From: Macrotrachela quadricornifera
Lineage: Eukaryota; Rotifera; Eurotatoria; Philodinida; Philodinidae
NCBI GenBank assembly: GCA_022393335.1
Contig: JAJEKB010020675.1
Span: forward strand, 77,918-141,917
Direction: 5' to 3'
Length of the DNA stretch: 64,000 nucleotides
The notes under the pieces are model-generated. The model did not search any database. It was given only the letters and a program-made list of their open reading frames with translations, and had not been told where the DNA came from. Every line of letters starts with the position of its first letter. Positions within the stretch are counted from its first letter, which is position 1. This document shows, one piece after another, positions 34,401 to 45,032 of this stretch. The position numbers and the translations under genes are program-made.

Positions 34401-35380
34401 AAGCTATTTGAGAGGACCCTTGAGAAAAGGTCGAAACCGGTGAGAGAGGAGACCGCATATTCTTCTCTATAAGCATGTATGGTTGTGGATATTAAATTAA
34501 AATCTGTAACATATACATAATATAAATGTCATTTGTCTTTATTAATGAGACATAAAATTCGACTGAAATTAGTTGAAGTTGTTTCATTCGAATTCTCTAA
34601 CCAGATTCAAGTGATAGTACCTTCCATTAGTTTCAGCTGTTTTTTTTTCATCAAAGATTTTACAGGGAATGTGATATTTGCATACATACAAAGAAGACAT
34701 GATAAGAAAATGGAAGCAGCAGGAGCAGCAGCAGGTGAAGCACGAAAAGGAACAAAAGAAAGAAAAAACAAGAATCAGAATATGTCTGACTATATCAAAG
34801 TGATAGAAAAATATTCAAATAATCATCACTTTTAGATCCGTGAAATATTCGCACAGCTGAAATTTGATAGCATTAGTTCATTTTCTTCGTCTTACGCCCA
34901 TGCATATGTTGAAGATGTGAACAGTTAAAAATTGCATTATTTTCCAAATACCTATATACGTAATTAATACAACATAATGTCGCTCATCTGTTGAAAGAGA
35001 TACTCACCTCACAAAATACCAAGGTCAAAACTAATCGAAATCATGAACTATTTATCATTCATATCCTATTGGATCTAGAAAAATGATGCGATTAAGACAT
35101 CTATCGTCTTTGCTGATCAAACAGCAAACGAGTCGAATTAGAATTAATCGGCGATATTATCAATTGAATCATCTATATACTTCAAATAGAATTTAGCAAC
35201 GGTAAAAGTCAGCCGTTCTGTTTTTTGAATAAGAAAAACTTAAAGCTTTTTGAAAATCCAATGTTCATTGGAATTTTCCATTCATTGAGGATCGTTTCAA
35301 ATACTCTGTGTTTATGAACGCGGAAGATGTTCTTCTTTTAGAAACAAGTCAAGCCTACCTCGGCATGGTGTTTCTTTCGT
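31404..35380. other. Long non-coding stretch
   Basis: No gene could be supported on either strand; frames are short and unlike proteins. Near 32945-33020 a block (GTGAGTATACCCTAGAATCG, then a GTCTGTATGTCCG) resembles dispersed invertebrate repeats. At 34720-34735 there is a short AGC repeat. Confidence 0.35.
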
Positions 35381-35740
35381 AACGCTAACGAGCCTCTACA
35401 TATTAAAGAAACTACATCATGCTAACCAGAATTTAGAAGTTGTGGGTTCGATTCCCATTCTACTCAGATGATTCTATCTGTTTAGTCTTTCGTGCTAAAA
35501 AGAGCATATCATGTGGTTATATTCGTTTGAATTGAAAGACTGATATTCTGAGAACAAATAAAAAGGATTATAGATAGTTCCATATAACCCATTCGAATGC
35601 TTTCTCATTCGAGTCATACCTATTTCAAACTCACACCCCACCCTGGCCTCCACCCTCAACCTCACTCTCACCCTCAAGAAATCCTCGAAATTTTCGAAGA
35701 AAGATATTCAAAATCTATGATCTATGGTCGATTATCTTGT
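35380..35740 (+). repeat. SINE-like repeat, copy 1
   Basis: GTGGGTTCGATTCCCATTC at 35442-35460 is a perfect Pol III B box in a T-arm-like hairpin. The body that follows (GATGATTCTATCTGTTTAGTC, later a TATATTCG-like block, CTTTCTC, CACCCTCAAG) aligns in order with a second copy at 36060-36420. No clear A box or polyA tail is visible. Confidence 0.45.
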
Positions 35741-36059
35741 GACCAAGAAAAATCTGTCAGAAACAAATGAAAACGCTACTTTATCAAAACGAAAACGGTG
35801 GTTCGATTTGTGTACGTTCTAGGGAGAAGAAAGTTTCAGTCCGATGTCATAATTGTTCTGCATTTATATGTAATAAAAATTCGGCTAAGCGTGTTTCTTG
35901 TACTACTTGTTCTAAACAAAGAATATTATTTTAATAATTTTCTATCAGGTCGAATACGAAAACAGCATATTTCATCAAGACTTTAATCTCGAAGTAAAAA
36001 AATTACATTATGAAAACATATGTTATCAATATAGTACTTAAAACAGGACAGTGCTACAA

Positions 36060-36420
36060 AGGTTAAATTAACGATATTAGGCTGTCTAACCCACAGAATA
36101 TATAACTGATTATTGGAAGATGTGAGTTCGATTCTCATCTTGCTTCTGTGATTATTTTTGTTTAATTGTTCATCTTGAGGAGAACATGTCATGAAGATAT
36201 ATTCATTCTATGTATATCAATATAATTCTGTGAACAAGCACAATAATTTTTGATAATTCTATATGAATTTTTTAAACGCTTTCTCTTTCGATGAAAAACA
36301 TTTTAAACTCACTTTTACAATCTCACCTACATTTTCAAGGAATTTTTGTATAACATAATAATTTTAGATAATAGACTGCCGGTGATATGTGACTTTTACG
36401 TATTTTGTGATTAACAAAAT
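36060..36420 (+). repeat. SINE-like repeat, copy 2
   Basis: GTGAGTTCGATTCTCATCT at 36122-36140 is a B box in a T-arm-like hairpin. Upstream CTAACC and downstream TGATTATTTTTGTTTA, TATATTCAT, CTTTCTCTTTCGATG and CTCACCTACATTTTCAAGGAA run parallel to the copy at 35380-35740. The copies are clearly diverged. Confidence 0.45.
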
Positions 36421-36943
36421 GACTAAGTCATCTTTGAAATACTGCAAATTTTATGTTTTGCTAAAAGAGAGAGACGCTCTGATTTAGAGATCTTATTTGC
36501 ACAGTAATGTCGATGAAGCTATCAAGACTTGTGAAGCTCTAGTATCAACTATGTTTGATTAGTTGAGGCTCAGTCTCATCTAATATTAGAATTTGACTTC
36601 TCATAATAATACATATTTGCAAACTTCTTGTGTGCTAGTGTAGAGGTGTCCGAGCAGAGAACGTCCTCCTCGCAATGGAAAATTGTTCTGTTTTGCTGAG
36701 TGGTAAATCTGGGTTTGTTATGCAGCATGACGAGACTAATAGTTTCTTCGCAAAAAACTCGGACTTAAACGGCTATTTTTAATAAAAGAAATTCTACAAA
36801 AATATTAAAAGTTTTTCACTATGCAGAAATATAACAAATGTTTGAGTGTAGTCAGCAGAAAAGGTGTGTAAACATTTTATAAAGAGCTTCGTTTCGAGAT
36901 AGTCATTGAAAGTCTGGCCGTATCCAGCAATCTATACGTATAA

Positions 36944-37290
36944 AGAAGAGTGTTTGTCTGTTCGCTATATATTCAGTCTCTGTAATAGCTATGATCACCA
37001 AACTTTCCACGATGCTTCTCTAGATCCCAGGAAGGTCGACGGGGAATTGGCATGGTCATCGGGGTGTGGGGTGTGGGTGAAATTTCACCCAGCTGATGCC
37101 AAACGGAACTTATCTATATATATATGAATAAGAATGTTTGTCTGTTCACTATGCATTGAATTCCTGTAATAGCTAGGATTAACAAACTTTCCATGATACA
37201 TTCTTAGGTCCAGAGGAAGATCGAGGGAGAATTGGTATGACGAGAGAGGTACATGATGAGGTTGGTGAAGTTTTATCCATATCATAGTAG
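36944..37290 (+). repeat. Tandem duplication of a ~185 bp unit
   Basis: Two diverged copies start near 36944 and 37130. Both contain TGTTTGTCTGTTC, CTGTAATAGCTA, CAAACTTTCCA and later GGAAG-TCGA-GG, in the same order. The wording resembles dispersed repeats found in the tails of invertebrate transposons. No coding function is seen. Confidence 0.6.
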
Positions 37291-37929
37291 ATTACAAGTT
37301 TTACCAATTTTTCGGAAATTCTCAAAAATTTTCTCAGACTTGCGACCATTTGTTTCATGTTTTCTATCTCTGTGGACTGTTCGTGAATAAATAGCTTCTA
37401 TTTGATCAAAAGTTTCTACATTCATGATACTGGATGACTTCATGATAGAAATATCCAAGTATAGTTTTTATCACGGATACCTAGGAGGCCTTTGTGTCAT
37501 TCATCAACCGAGACTGAAAGAAGGTCACAGACTAAGCTTAACACAACTGCATACAAGAGAAAGTGGAGTATAGAAGTAGACCCACGCTTGGTTGATCTAT
37601 TCTTCGATCAGTCAATAATATTCATTTCTTCGAGCTTTTGACGATGATGTTTGACAAGAAGAAAAACGTTTTTCAAAGAGACTTTCTTCAATAAAGCAAC
37701 TTGGAAAGAATTTAATAGAACTCAACAAAGCATCCTTGGGAGTGAAGTTTACTTGCAAAAAGGAGAACAGGATCATGATCGGGTTTTGCCTCAAACCCAA
37801 TCAATAATTTACTGTTAGAAATGGTAATCTATATGTTTCTGTAAAGGTTTCCTTACTTGGTATACTATCACGACTAATGTATGATATGTATCTTTCAGTA
37901 ACGCTACAGGAGTGATTGTCTTGGAATAG

Positions 37930-38270
37930 ATGCAATGAGTCTAAGGCTAGATGAGGTTTAGGTTTCGTTTTCGACTAAAATGAGATAGAATCAGGATACT
38001 ATTGAGATTGGATTGGAATAATGACAACATCATGATGAAGATAGGTCCAGGAGACACTCTGGAACAAGGTCATGATCGAATCGGGATTGAAACCGCACCG
38101 GAATCTAATTGAAATGAAACGAGAACGGAGGTTAAAATGGGATCAGTAGTAAGGGTAGAATGAGATCAGAACAAGAACTACATTAGACATAAGATAATAT
38201 TAGGGTTGATTAAGGATCAGATTAGAAGCGGGTTTGTGAAATCGAAATTGGGATCGAAAAGGCTGACTAA
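37930..38270 (+). repeat. Purine-rich degenerate repeat
   Basis: The plus strand is dominated by A and G, with recurring GATCAGAA, GAATCGGGATTGAAA and GAAATTGGGATCGAAA blocks, like a decayed minisatellite of about 20-25 bp. No gene lies in the surrounding 37290-39460. Confidence 0.45.
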
Positions 38271-39460
38271 AGACGCATCTTGATTTAGAACGCCTACTCA
38301 GATAATTCTTCAAAATGGCATTAGTTAAATGCCAAAGCAAAAATAGATGGCACGGGTCTTAAGTTCTTATTTTTTCATCATGCGTATGAGCAATGAGTGA
38401 AGGGAAATCATAGAACCTTTGTTTTCGGACATGTAGAATGTACAACATTGCATATTTTCTGACCATCATTGGGTACCTCCGCTAGTAGAAGTATAAAATA
38501 AAATTTTCTGAATTGAGTGCAGCAATATTTTTCTCAAAAAAATTGGAAGAAAAGTGAGTTTTAAAATGCGTAAGAGTTATTTGCTTCACAAAAATTTAAC
38601 AAGTGTATGGGTGGCGTAGTCTACTGTGGGACTCTTAATTTATTTTTGAAAACTTCATTTCTTTTTCGAAGAACTTAATTTTTGAGCAAAAATGGCTAGC
38701 ATGATCACCTGGGCCCAGTGGTGCATAATCTATCTGTGTACGGGAACGTGTGTTTGAGGTAAATTTTGCTTCTAGAGAGATTTTCTAAGGATTATACTGT
38801 AAAGATGTGTTTTGCTGTTTTTCTAATCGAGGAAATTTTCAAAAATATTTTCCCATTTGCACACACTCAACCATTTTACCGATAGATTCTATATCTCTGT
38901 CTGCACCACTAGAAAGTTTTTTGTTGAAACTTTTTTTGAAAAAAGTCTGCAATGGGAAACAAAACTTTTGTGTTTCTATAAAAAAAAAATTTTACTACAG
39001 GACACCTCGTACATGTGGTAGTTCGTAATCCAAGAACGAACGAAGAAACCGGTTTCGAAGGATCTTTAGGCATACTTATTTTTATCGGTTTCTTTTGTTC
39101 GTTTAATGGTCTCGGAAAAGACCGTCACTTGACGTTTCGATCAAAGTTTGCTAAACAAATTTTGACGGGGGAAGAAACCAAACTGTGAGAGCCTCACGTA
39201 AACTCAAGGTATTCTCTTGCGTACGTTACAAAATAAACGGTTTTTGTTACGTCAGGCCTGATACACATTTTATTTGTTTTAAAAAATCATGCCTCAGTTT
39301 ATCGGTGTATAGGAGAAAGATTAGTTTGTTGTTATCAAATAAAACACTTCAATCTCTATCGCTGTCTCTGACAAAATAAAGTAGGAAGTAGAGTTATTAT
39401 TTAAACTAAGCCAAAGTTGTCTTTTGATCTACAGCAGAACAGAAGAAGGCGTAGCAAGTC
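38271..39460. other. Non-coding stretch upstream of the protease
   Basis: No gene is recognised. A hairpin with GAACGAACGAAGAAACCG and, inverted, CGGTTTCTTTTGTTCGTT lies at about 39034-39105 and may be a small repeat. Confidence 0.35.
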
Positions 39461-40879
39461 ATGTTTAATTTAAACACCTTTGCTATTCTTATTGTCACAG
39501 TTATAGTCACCTATCTCAACGCAACAACATATAAATGTGACAGAAGCCGAGGATGTGGCTGTTCATTGTATGATACGACAACTTTAGATGCACGTATCAT
39601 CAATGGTGAAACAGCGGCAATTGGTACTTGGGCATGGGCAGCCTCTCTAAAGTTAGATTCAGATAATCCACATATTTGTGGTGGTACAGTGATTGGTGAA
39701 CAACATATTTTAACAGCAGCACATTGCATTGCTGACTTGTCAAAATATGGATACAGTATTTATGATATTGAGGTTCGTCTCGGTCTCAATACTATCTCAT
39801 ATCCAGGTTCAAATGTAGAAAGCTATAGTCTGCAAAGCGCCAAGATCCATCCAAATTACGATACTGACAATACTGAAAAAGGCTACGATATAGCTATACT
39901 AACACTAAATCGAAAAATTGATTTTAATGGAAACCGATTTATTTCAAAAATATGCCTTCCGTTTGTTAATTCTACGCCACCAACTGATTTAGCAAATCCA
40001 GAATATCCACTACCTAACACAGATTTAGTCGCGATTGGTTGGGGTGTTACAAGTGAAGGCAGTCATATAACATCCGACACGCTTCAACAGGTGACACTGC
40101 AGGCAGTTGATAAATATGATTCAAGATGTCGTTTTCCAGGAAACTCCCTGATACCAGCACAAAACAATAATCCACAAATACAAATGTGCGCTACTGGTCT
40201 AGGCAAAGGTAAGTTATAGGTAGGTATGCACTAATTTCAGTCCTGACGGATAAGACTGGATGTCAGTCTGACTGGGTACACATGTAGTGTATTAGTATTA
40301 CTCTCTACTAATTCTTATTCTATTACCTCTAACTTAGATATACTGTGAGCCCAGTCCTTGACTAGATGTTCAAAGACTCGAGTCGAGTTAGACTGTACTA
40401 GTGCATAACTAGTTGCATTTCACACACTTTCCTTACGTCAGAACAGAACTATACTACAAATTCGTAATTTCTGCTCTTTTAATTTCATAGACACATGTCA
40501 AGGTGATAGTGGTGGACCATTGATGATGTTTCGTTCAGATGCAAAAGTTTGGGAATTAGTTGGTATCACAAGTTTTGGACGAGGTTGTGCAGAAAGAAGT
40601 TACTCCGGTGTCTACACACGAGTTGCTGCCTATCTCGATTGGATCAAACAGAATACACCGACAGCTGCGCCTACTCAACCAACTACTACGACGTCAAAGC
40701 CCACTCAGCCAACTACTACGACATCAAAACCCATTCAAACAATCACTTCACAACTGTTGACTCAATCGTCCACACCAAGACTCACACCTACGCCTTACTA
40801 CAATAGCGCACAACGAATAAGTGGATATGGTGAACTTATTATGATAGGAATGAGTCTTTTTCTTTATTTTTCTGTGTAA
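39461..40879 (+). CDS. Membrane- or GPI-anchored trypsin-like serine protease
   Basis: Two exons, 39461-40208 and 40491-40879, around a 282 bp GT-AG intron; 378 residues. Residues 1 to about 22 are a signal peptide. A short Cys-rich propeptide precedes the activation site Arg45-Ile46 (DARIINGE). The S1 triad is His88 (LTAAHC), Asp143 (GYDIAIL) and Ser256 (GDSGGP). Asp250, six residues before the Ser, sits at the S1-pocket position and predicts cleavage after Arg or Lys. The protease domain ends near [17 protein letters not shown] Thr/Pro-rich stalk follows with two copies of QPTTTTSKP, and then a hydrophobic C-terminus ([15 protein letters not shown]). That tail suggests attachment to the outer cell surface by a GPI anchor or membrane span. 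AATAAA lies at 40939-40944. Confidence 0.93.
40209..40490 (+). other. Protease intron
   Basis: The intron starts GTAAGT and ends TTTCATAG, splitting the codon for Asp250. At 282 bp it is about five times longer than the other introns in the window. No further gene is visible inside it. Confidence 0.85.
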
Positions 40880-41171
40880 TGTACGAAGAGGATGATTTAT
40901 TTTTAATTATAAAGTAATTCCAGTGATTTTATTTTGAAAATAAACTGCTGTATGAAAGATTAAAAGAACTTTTAGTTGTATACCTATTTGTCTTAATTGA
41001 AGGTTGGTTATGTACGTATCATATTCTGTTCCTAACAGACAGAGGAATAGAAAAAAGCCTACTCATAGCAGAGATGAGGTTATCTAACAAAAGAATTTAA
41101 AAGAAGCTCATTTTTTGTCTATATATAGACTTTCATATTATTAGTCAAAACGTAAAAGGACGTATAGCGAT

Positions 41172-41485
41172 AGGCTATTGAAGCCGACTTATGCCTGTTC
41201 CACGGGATTTTCAATTTGAAACACGGTATTCACCAAAAAATCGAAAGACTATGTTCGTATCAAATTTTGCCCTCAACCACTTGGCTTTCCGATTTATCTG
41301 CGAAACACGATCGTTTTCTAAGCATCTCATATCTCAAGGATAAAACGTTCGTTTTGGCTGGAATTTTGAAAATATTCTAACAAACATGATATCTCCTTAT
41401 GGGAAAAATTTCAGGTCAAAATATGAACTTTCGAATTTTCTATTAAAATTTCAATGAAGCGATCATAATTCGTTTTCAATAGCCT
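41172..41485. repeat. Diverged palindrome, ~314 bp
   Basis: AGGCTATTGAA at 41172 recurs inverted as TTCAATAGCCT at 41475-41485. Inward, CGACTTATG matches CGAATTATG, and AAAGACTATG...TCAAATTTTGCCC matches AAAGTTCATATTTTGACC with drift. Pairing is weaker than in the palindromes at 3.8 and 24 kb. Confidence 0.5.
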
Positions 41486-43096
41486 TTAGACACGAGTCTT
41501 TCTAGGCTTTGGCTAATGACCCTAAGATCTATATACAAGCAAAACATGAACTTCAAGTCGAAGGAACAATTTTGGCGCTTCCTACACTGGAGATAAACTC
41601 ATTTTATCAACCAAACTGGAGTTATATATTTTTCAACAGTTCTAAATTATTAATGATTTCAGTAACGAAGTAACTCAAAAAAAAACTAAGTGTGTTTGAA
41701 CTAACATTAATAAAATAATTTTTCTGTCATAAAAAATGCTAAAAGAATCGCCTTCAGAAGTGCTGATGAAGCAGATTTCCAGACAACGGACATTGTATTA
41801 GGCGATCGAGCTGTTCTTTGCTTCGTTTGAAATCTTGAAAATCACCTTACACTATCAATACTATTTATTAGCAGTCTTATAAGGTCTGTTCCACACATTC
41901 TCATAACTCATTTATTTATTATTATAAAGATTCGAAGAAAAAGGTTCGGTATAATTATCACATTTTTATGTTTCTGTTATGTAATAATCCTTTAACAAAA
42001 AGTTCGAAAACCAATAATTACTACGTATGCTTGGTGTTCGGTTACATTTCACCAAAGTTATTGTAAAAAATATAAAATGTTATCAATCTAAACATTGAAA
42101 CAATAGATATAGATCGTAATATCGAATTTTTCGCTATCAATTAAATTTGGCCAAATTGCATAGAAAATATCATCGGAATAGTAGTTAGTTCTACTACCGA
42201 AATATTAGAAACCAAAATACTATATTCCGATTGTCCACTCTCGGCTATCATATGGTTATGATTTCGTTCAAGATAATATAGTTTATTTCATTAATAGACT
42301 AATGTTGCTGTCTGATTGACCAAGTAATCAGACAGACACACATTTTACAAATGGATGCCATTTTCATTCAAAAAAGGAACGAAAGAACGAAGAACGGTGA
42401 AACGAGTTTTAAACTTTTGTAACAGATTTGTCGAGCATAATCAGTGTTCAACGAAATCTAAGCTTCTCTAGTAAAATTTTTTTGTTGCATCTTAAATAAA
42501 GGAGGCAAAAACAAACATGCCTCCCGTAGTATTCTGTGAGTTATGTTTCTTCAATTAATTCAGTTTTTGTGTGCACAGACACTTTTAAACTCTTTTGCAA
42601 CATTTCTATACATAAACACAGAAAAGACTCCAAGAGCGCTGATTTTTTTTCGCCATATCTAGCGACGTATTTCAAATTATTTAGTTTTTTGAAACAATTA
42701 CTTCTTGATACATTTCATCAATCGAAACATGCGTCCTCTTCATTGTTGAGAACTAGAACCAACTCAGGATTCATTCATCGCCGTTGCCGGAAATAAGATC
42801 TGACAAATCCTCAAGAAATATGTTGGTGCAAAGTAAGTTCTGTCTCTTTTCCTCAATCTTGTGTCTCATATTGTTTTGATAAGTTCGTAATAACCTTGAT
42901 GCATATCTAGTTAATTACAAGTAAGATCTGAGATTTTTATATAGATGTAACCAGTATTTATATTAGTTCTTAGGCGGATAATGAAACATTTCGATAAAGA
43001 AGAAAAGAAAACAGTCATATATGCATATTGTGTTTTACATTTTCATCTTCTAGCATGTTTTACAACCATGGTATTATTTTTTTTTGTTTCTCATAG
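41486..43096. other. Non-coding stretch
   Basis: No gene is recognised. A small hairpin TGTCTGATT ... AATCAGACA lies near 42310. Confidence 0.35.
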
Positions 43097-43250
43097 TTTC
43101 TACTGCACTCGATGCAAGAAAAAATGATATAGTCGCATTCATTCAAGTATTTTATTTAAATACAACAGAAGCACAAGAAAAATTAAATGAAAATTATTTA
43201 GCGAACAATGTTGTAGATATCTGAAAGAGAGTAACCCACCAACTTACAAT

Positions 43251-44468
43251 GGACGAAAAGTTAATTTAAATATCTCTAGTACAACTCAAGCAATCTAATT
43301 GATTTTTTATAATATGTTAGTATGTTACCTAAAGCTTTATTTCAAATAATAGAGTTCACAGCAAATATTCAAAATAATTACCATCAACCGAAATACATAA
43401 ATCCATTCTTTTTACAATATTTGAAAAACACATTACATAAAGTTTCTTTCTCAATTATCTGCTTTAATTCACCTATATTTTTGATAGAAGTTTTATAAAC
43501 GTTGTTCTTCGCATATCCTCATAGAAAGAAATCGAGAGACATTAAGTCCAGTGAACACGGAGCCTATCGAATCGAACCACCCCAATCTATCCACCTGTTT
43601 CGAAACGTTTTGTTTAATTATTCTCATTCGACAATAGCAAAATGAGCAGCAGCTCCTTGTTGTTGAAATACTATCGAACGCATCTTGTGTAATCTTTCCA
43701 CTTCTGGAATAAAGAAAGATTGCAACATCGATAAATAATTTTCTGTATTAACAGAACCATCATCGAAAAAATGGTCCTATCTGCTGGTTTTTTGATATCA
43801 TACACCACACATTAAGTTTGGAAGAATTCATAAGTTTCAATAGTTGCATGTGAATTAGATTCACACCAATATCTGTTGGTATGTTTATCGACTAATCCAC
43901 ATAAATAAGAGGTAGCTTCGGTAGAAAAAAATAAATTTTCTTGAATATCATTTTCTAACATTGGTATTAATGGTTGGCACATTTCAACTCTATCCTGTAA
44001 GTCTTATTCATACAGTTCTTGTACGAATTGCACCTTGAATGGTTTTAATGAAAGATATTTGGTCATAATTCGGTGTGCTGTTGTTTATGAAATGGAACAA
44101 GGTGCTGCAACAGTCCGAACATTTGATTGTAGCCCAACTTGAAGAAAATCCTGAAGTTAATCGATTTTTCTTTTGTGATTTCTGACTGTCTTCCACTGTG
44201 CTAATTTTGCAGAAGCATTCAAATGTCTTTCTAATACAAGATTCAGTTGGTATTTTTGTGCCAAATTCGGCTTGCAGTTGTCGTCGAACTACTACAGGCG
44301 AGTCAAATTTAGCCATTAATAGAACTTTTTAATTCTAATATTTATAGGCACCGACATTTATCTGAAAATGTACGAAATAAAACTTTAAGTAGCATATTAA
44401 CACATTGTAAAAAAAATCAATTAGATTTCTTGTGTTATACACGAGATATTTAAATTAACTTTTCGTTC
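43251..44468 (-). mobile_element. IS630/mariner-type transposon with long inverted repeats
   Basis: Terminal inverted repeats of about 93-95 bp at 43251-43343 and 44374-44468. Both start (G/A)ACGAAAAGTTAATTTAAA and share CAATCTAATTGATTTTTT-type blocks through to AGCTTTATTTC or AGTTTTATTTC. The interior holds a decayed transposase on the minus strand. The exact outer ends and target duplication are not resolved; a TA at the ends is possible. Confidence 0.85.
43345..44316 (-). pseudogene. IS630/mariner-type transposase pseudogene
   Basis: Starts with ATG at 44316: MAKFDSPVVVRRQLQAEFGT, IRKTFECFCKISTVEDSQKS, a helix-turn-helix N-terminus of the DUF4817 kind common in mariner-related transposases. 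Further pieces in shifting frames read KWYQ-like and WCESNSHA segments, IFFDDGSVNTENYLSML, QQQGAAAHFAIVE, TFRNRWIDWGG and CSLDLMSLDFFL, in the order expected for the DDE domain. The second catalytic Asp, normally in QQDGA, is replaced by Gln. Several stops and frameshifts make it inactive. Confidence 0.8.
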
Positions 44469-45032
44469 AGACTTCTAGAATACTCTGTATATGGTGTTGA
44501 CTTGCATCCAAGAGATGCAGATCATCCAACAATTCTTCATAATACAGTTAGATACCAAGAAGATGACTTGTCTTGCTACTGTAAAGCATTTAAATTGCGA
44601 CATCAATATTGTGAATGTTATCAAATGGTAAAATTATTGAATGTTATTCTAGACTCTTCTATAAACTAGTTTAATTCTTTGTGACTCTTATTTTCAAAGA
44701 GTGTATTTTTCGTGCATCCATATCTATATACAAGAGAAATTTCAACATTTTATAGAAAACTAGATTATTATCGGTGAAGTTTATAGAATAGCAGAAACAT
44801 AATGTAAAGTTTTCCGTTGATTAGTTTCATTTTCTTTGATAAAGTACACAGTAGGAAATCTGCCAAGCCAATAAATGTACAAATTGTTTCTGTGATCTTT
44901 CAATGGAACAAATCTTCTTAGTTCTTGGAAGACCATTAGCATCTTTAGAATAATTAACAAACCATTGTCACTCAAACTTTCACAAGAATTTATTTGATTA
45001 AAAATAGGGATGGCACTTCACATTTACTTTCG

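Larger units (their letters stand above)
43097..44627 (+). pseudogene. Possible host exon split by a transposon
   Basis: Left of the mariner-type element, an acceptor TTTCTCATAG is followed by an open frame reading STALDARKNDIVAFIQVFYL and further acidic sequence to a TGA near 43223. Right of it, a frame reads YGVDLHPRDADHPTILHNTV and CYCKAFKLRHQYCECYQ up to a donor (GTAAAA) at 44628. Both pieces have protein-like composition and lie on the same strand, so they may be parts of one gene interrupted by the insertion. I do not recognise the product and could not prove that the two parts were once in frame. Confidence 0.3.

Noticed and set aside
34533..34835. Frame of about 100 codons with an Ala/Lys-rich tail
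   Set aside because: The tail is a GCA-rich simple repeat followed by an A-rich stretch; no homology or exon structure supports it.
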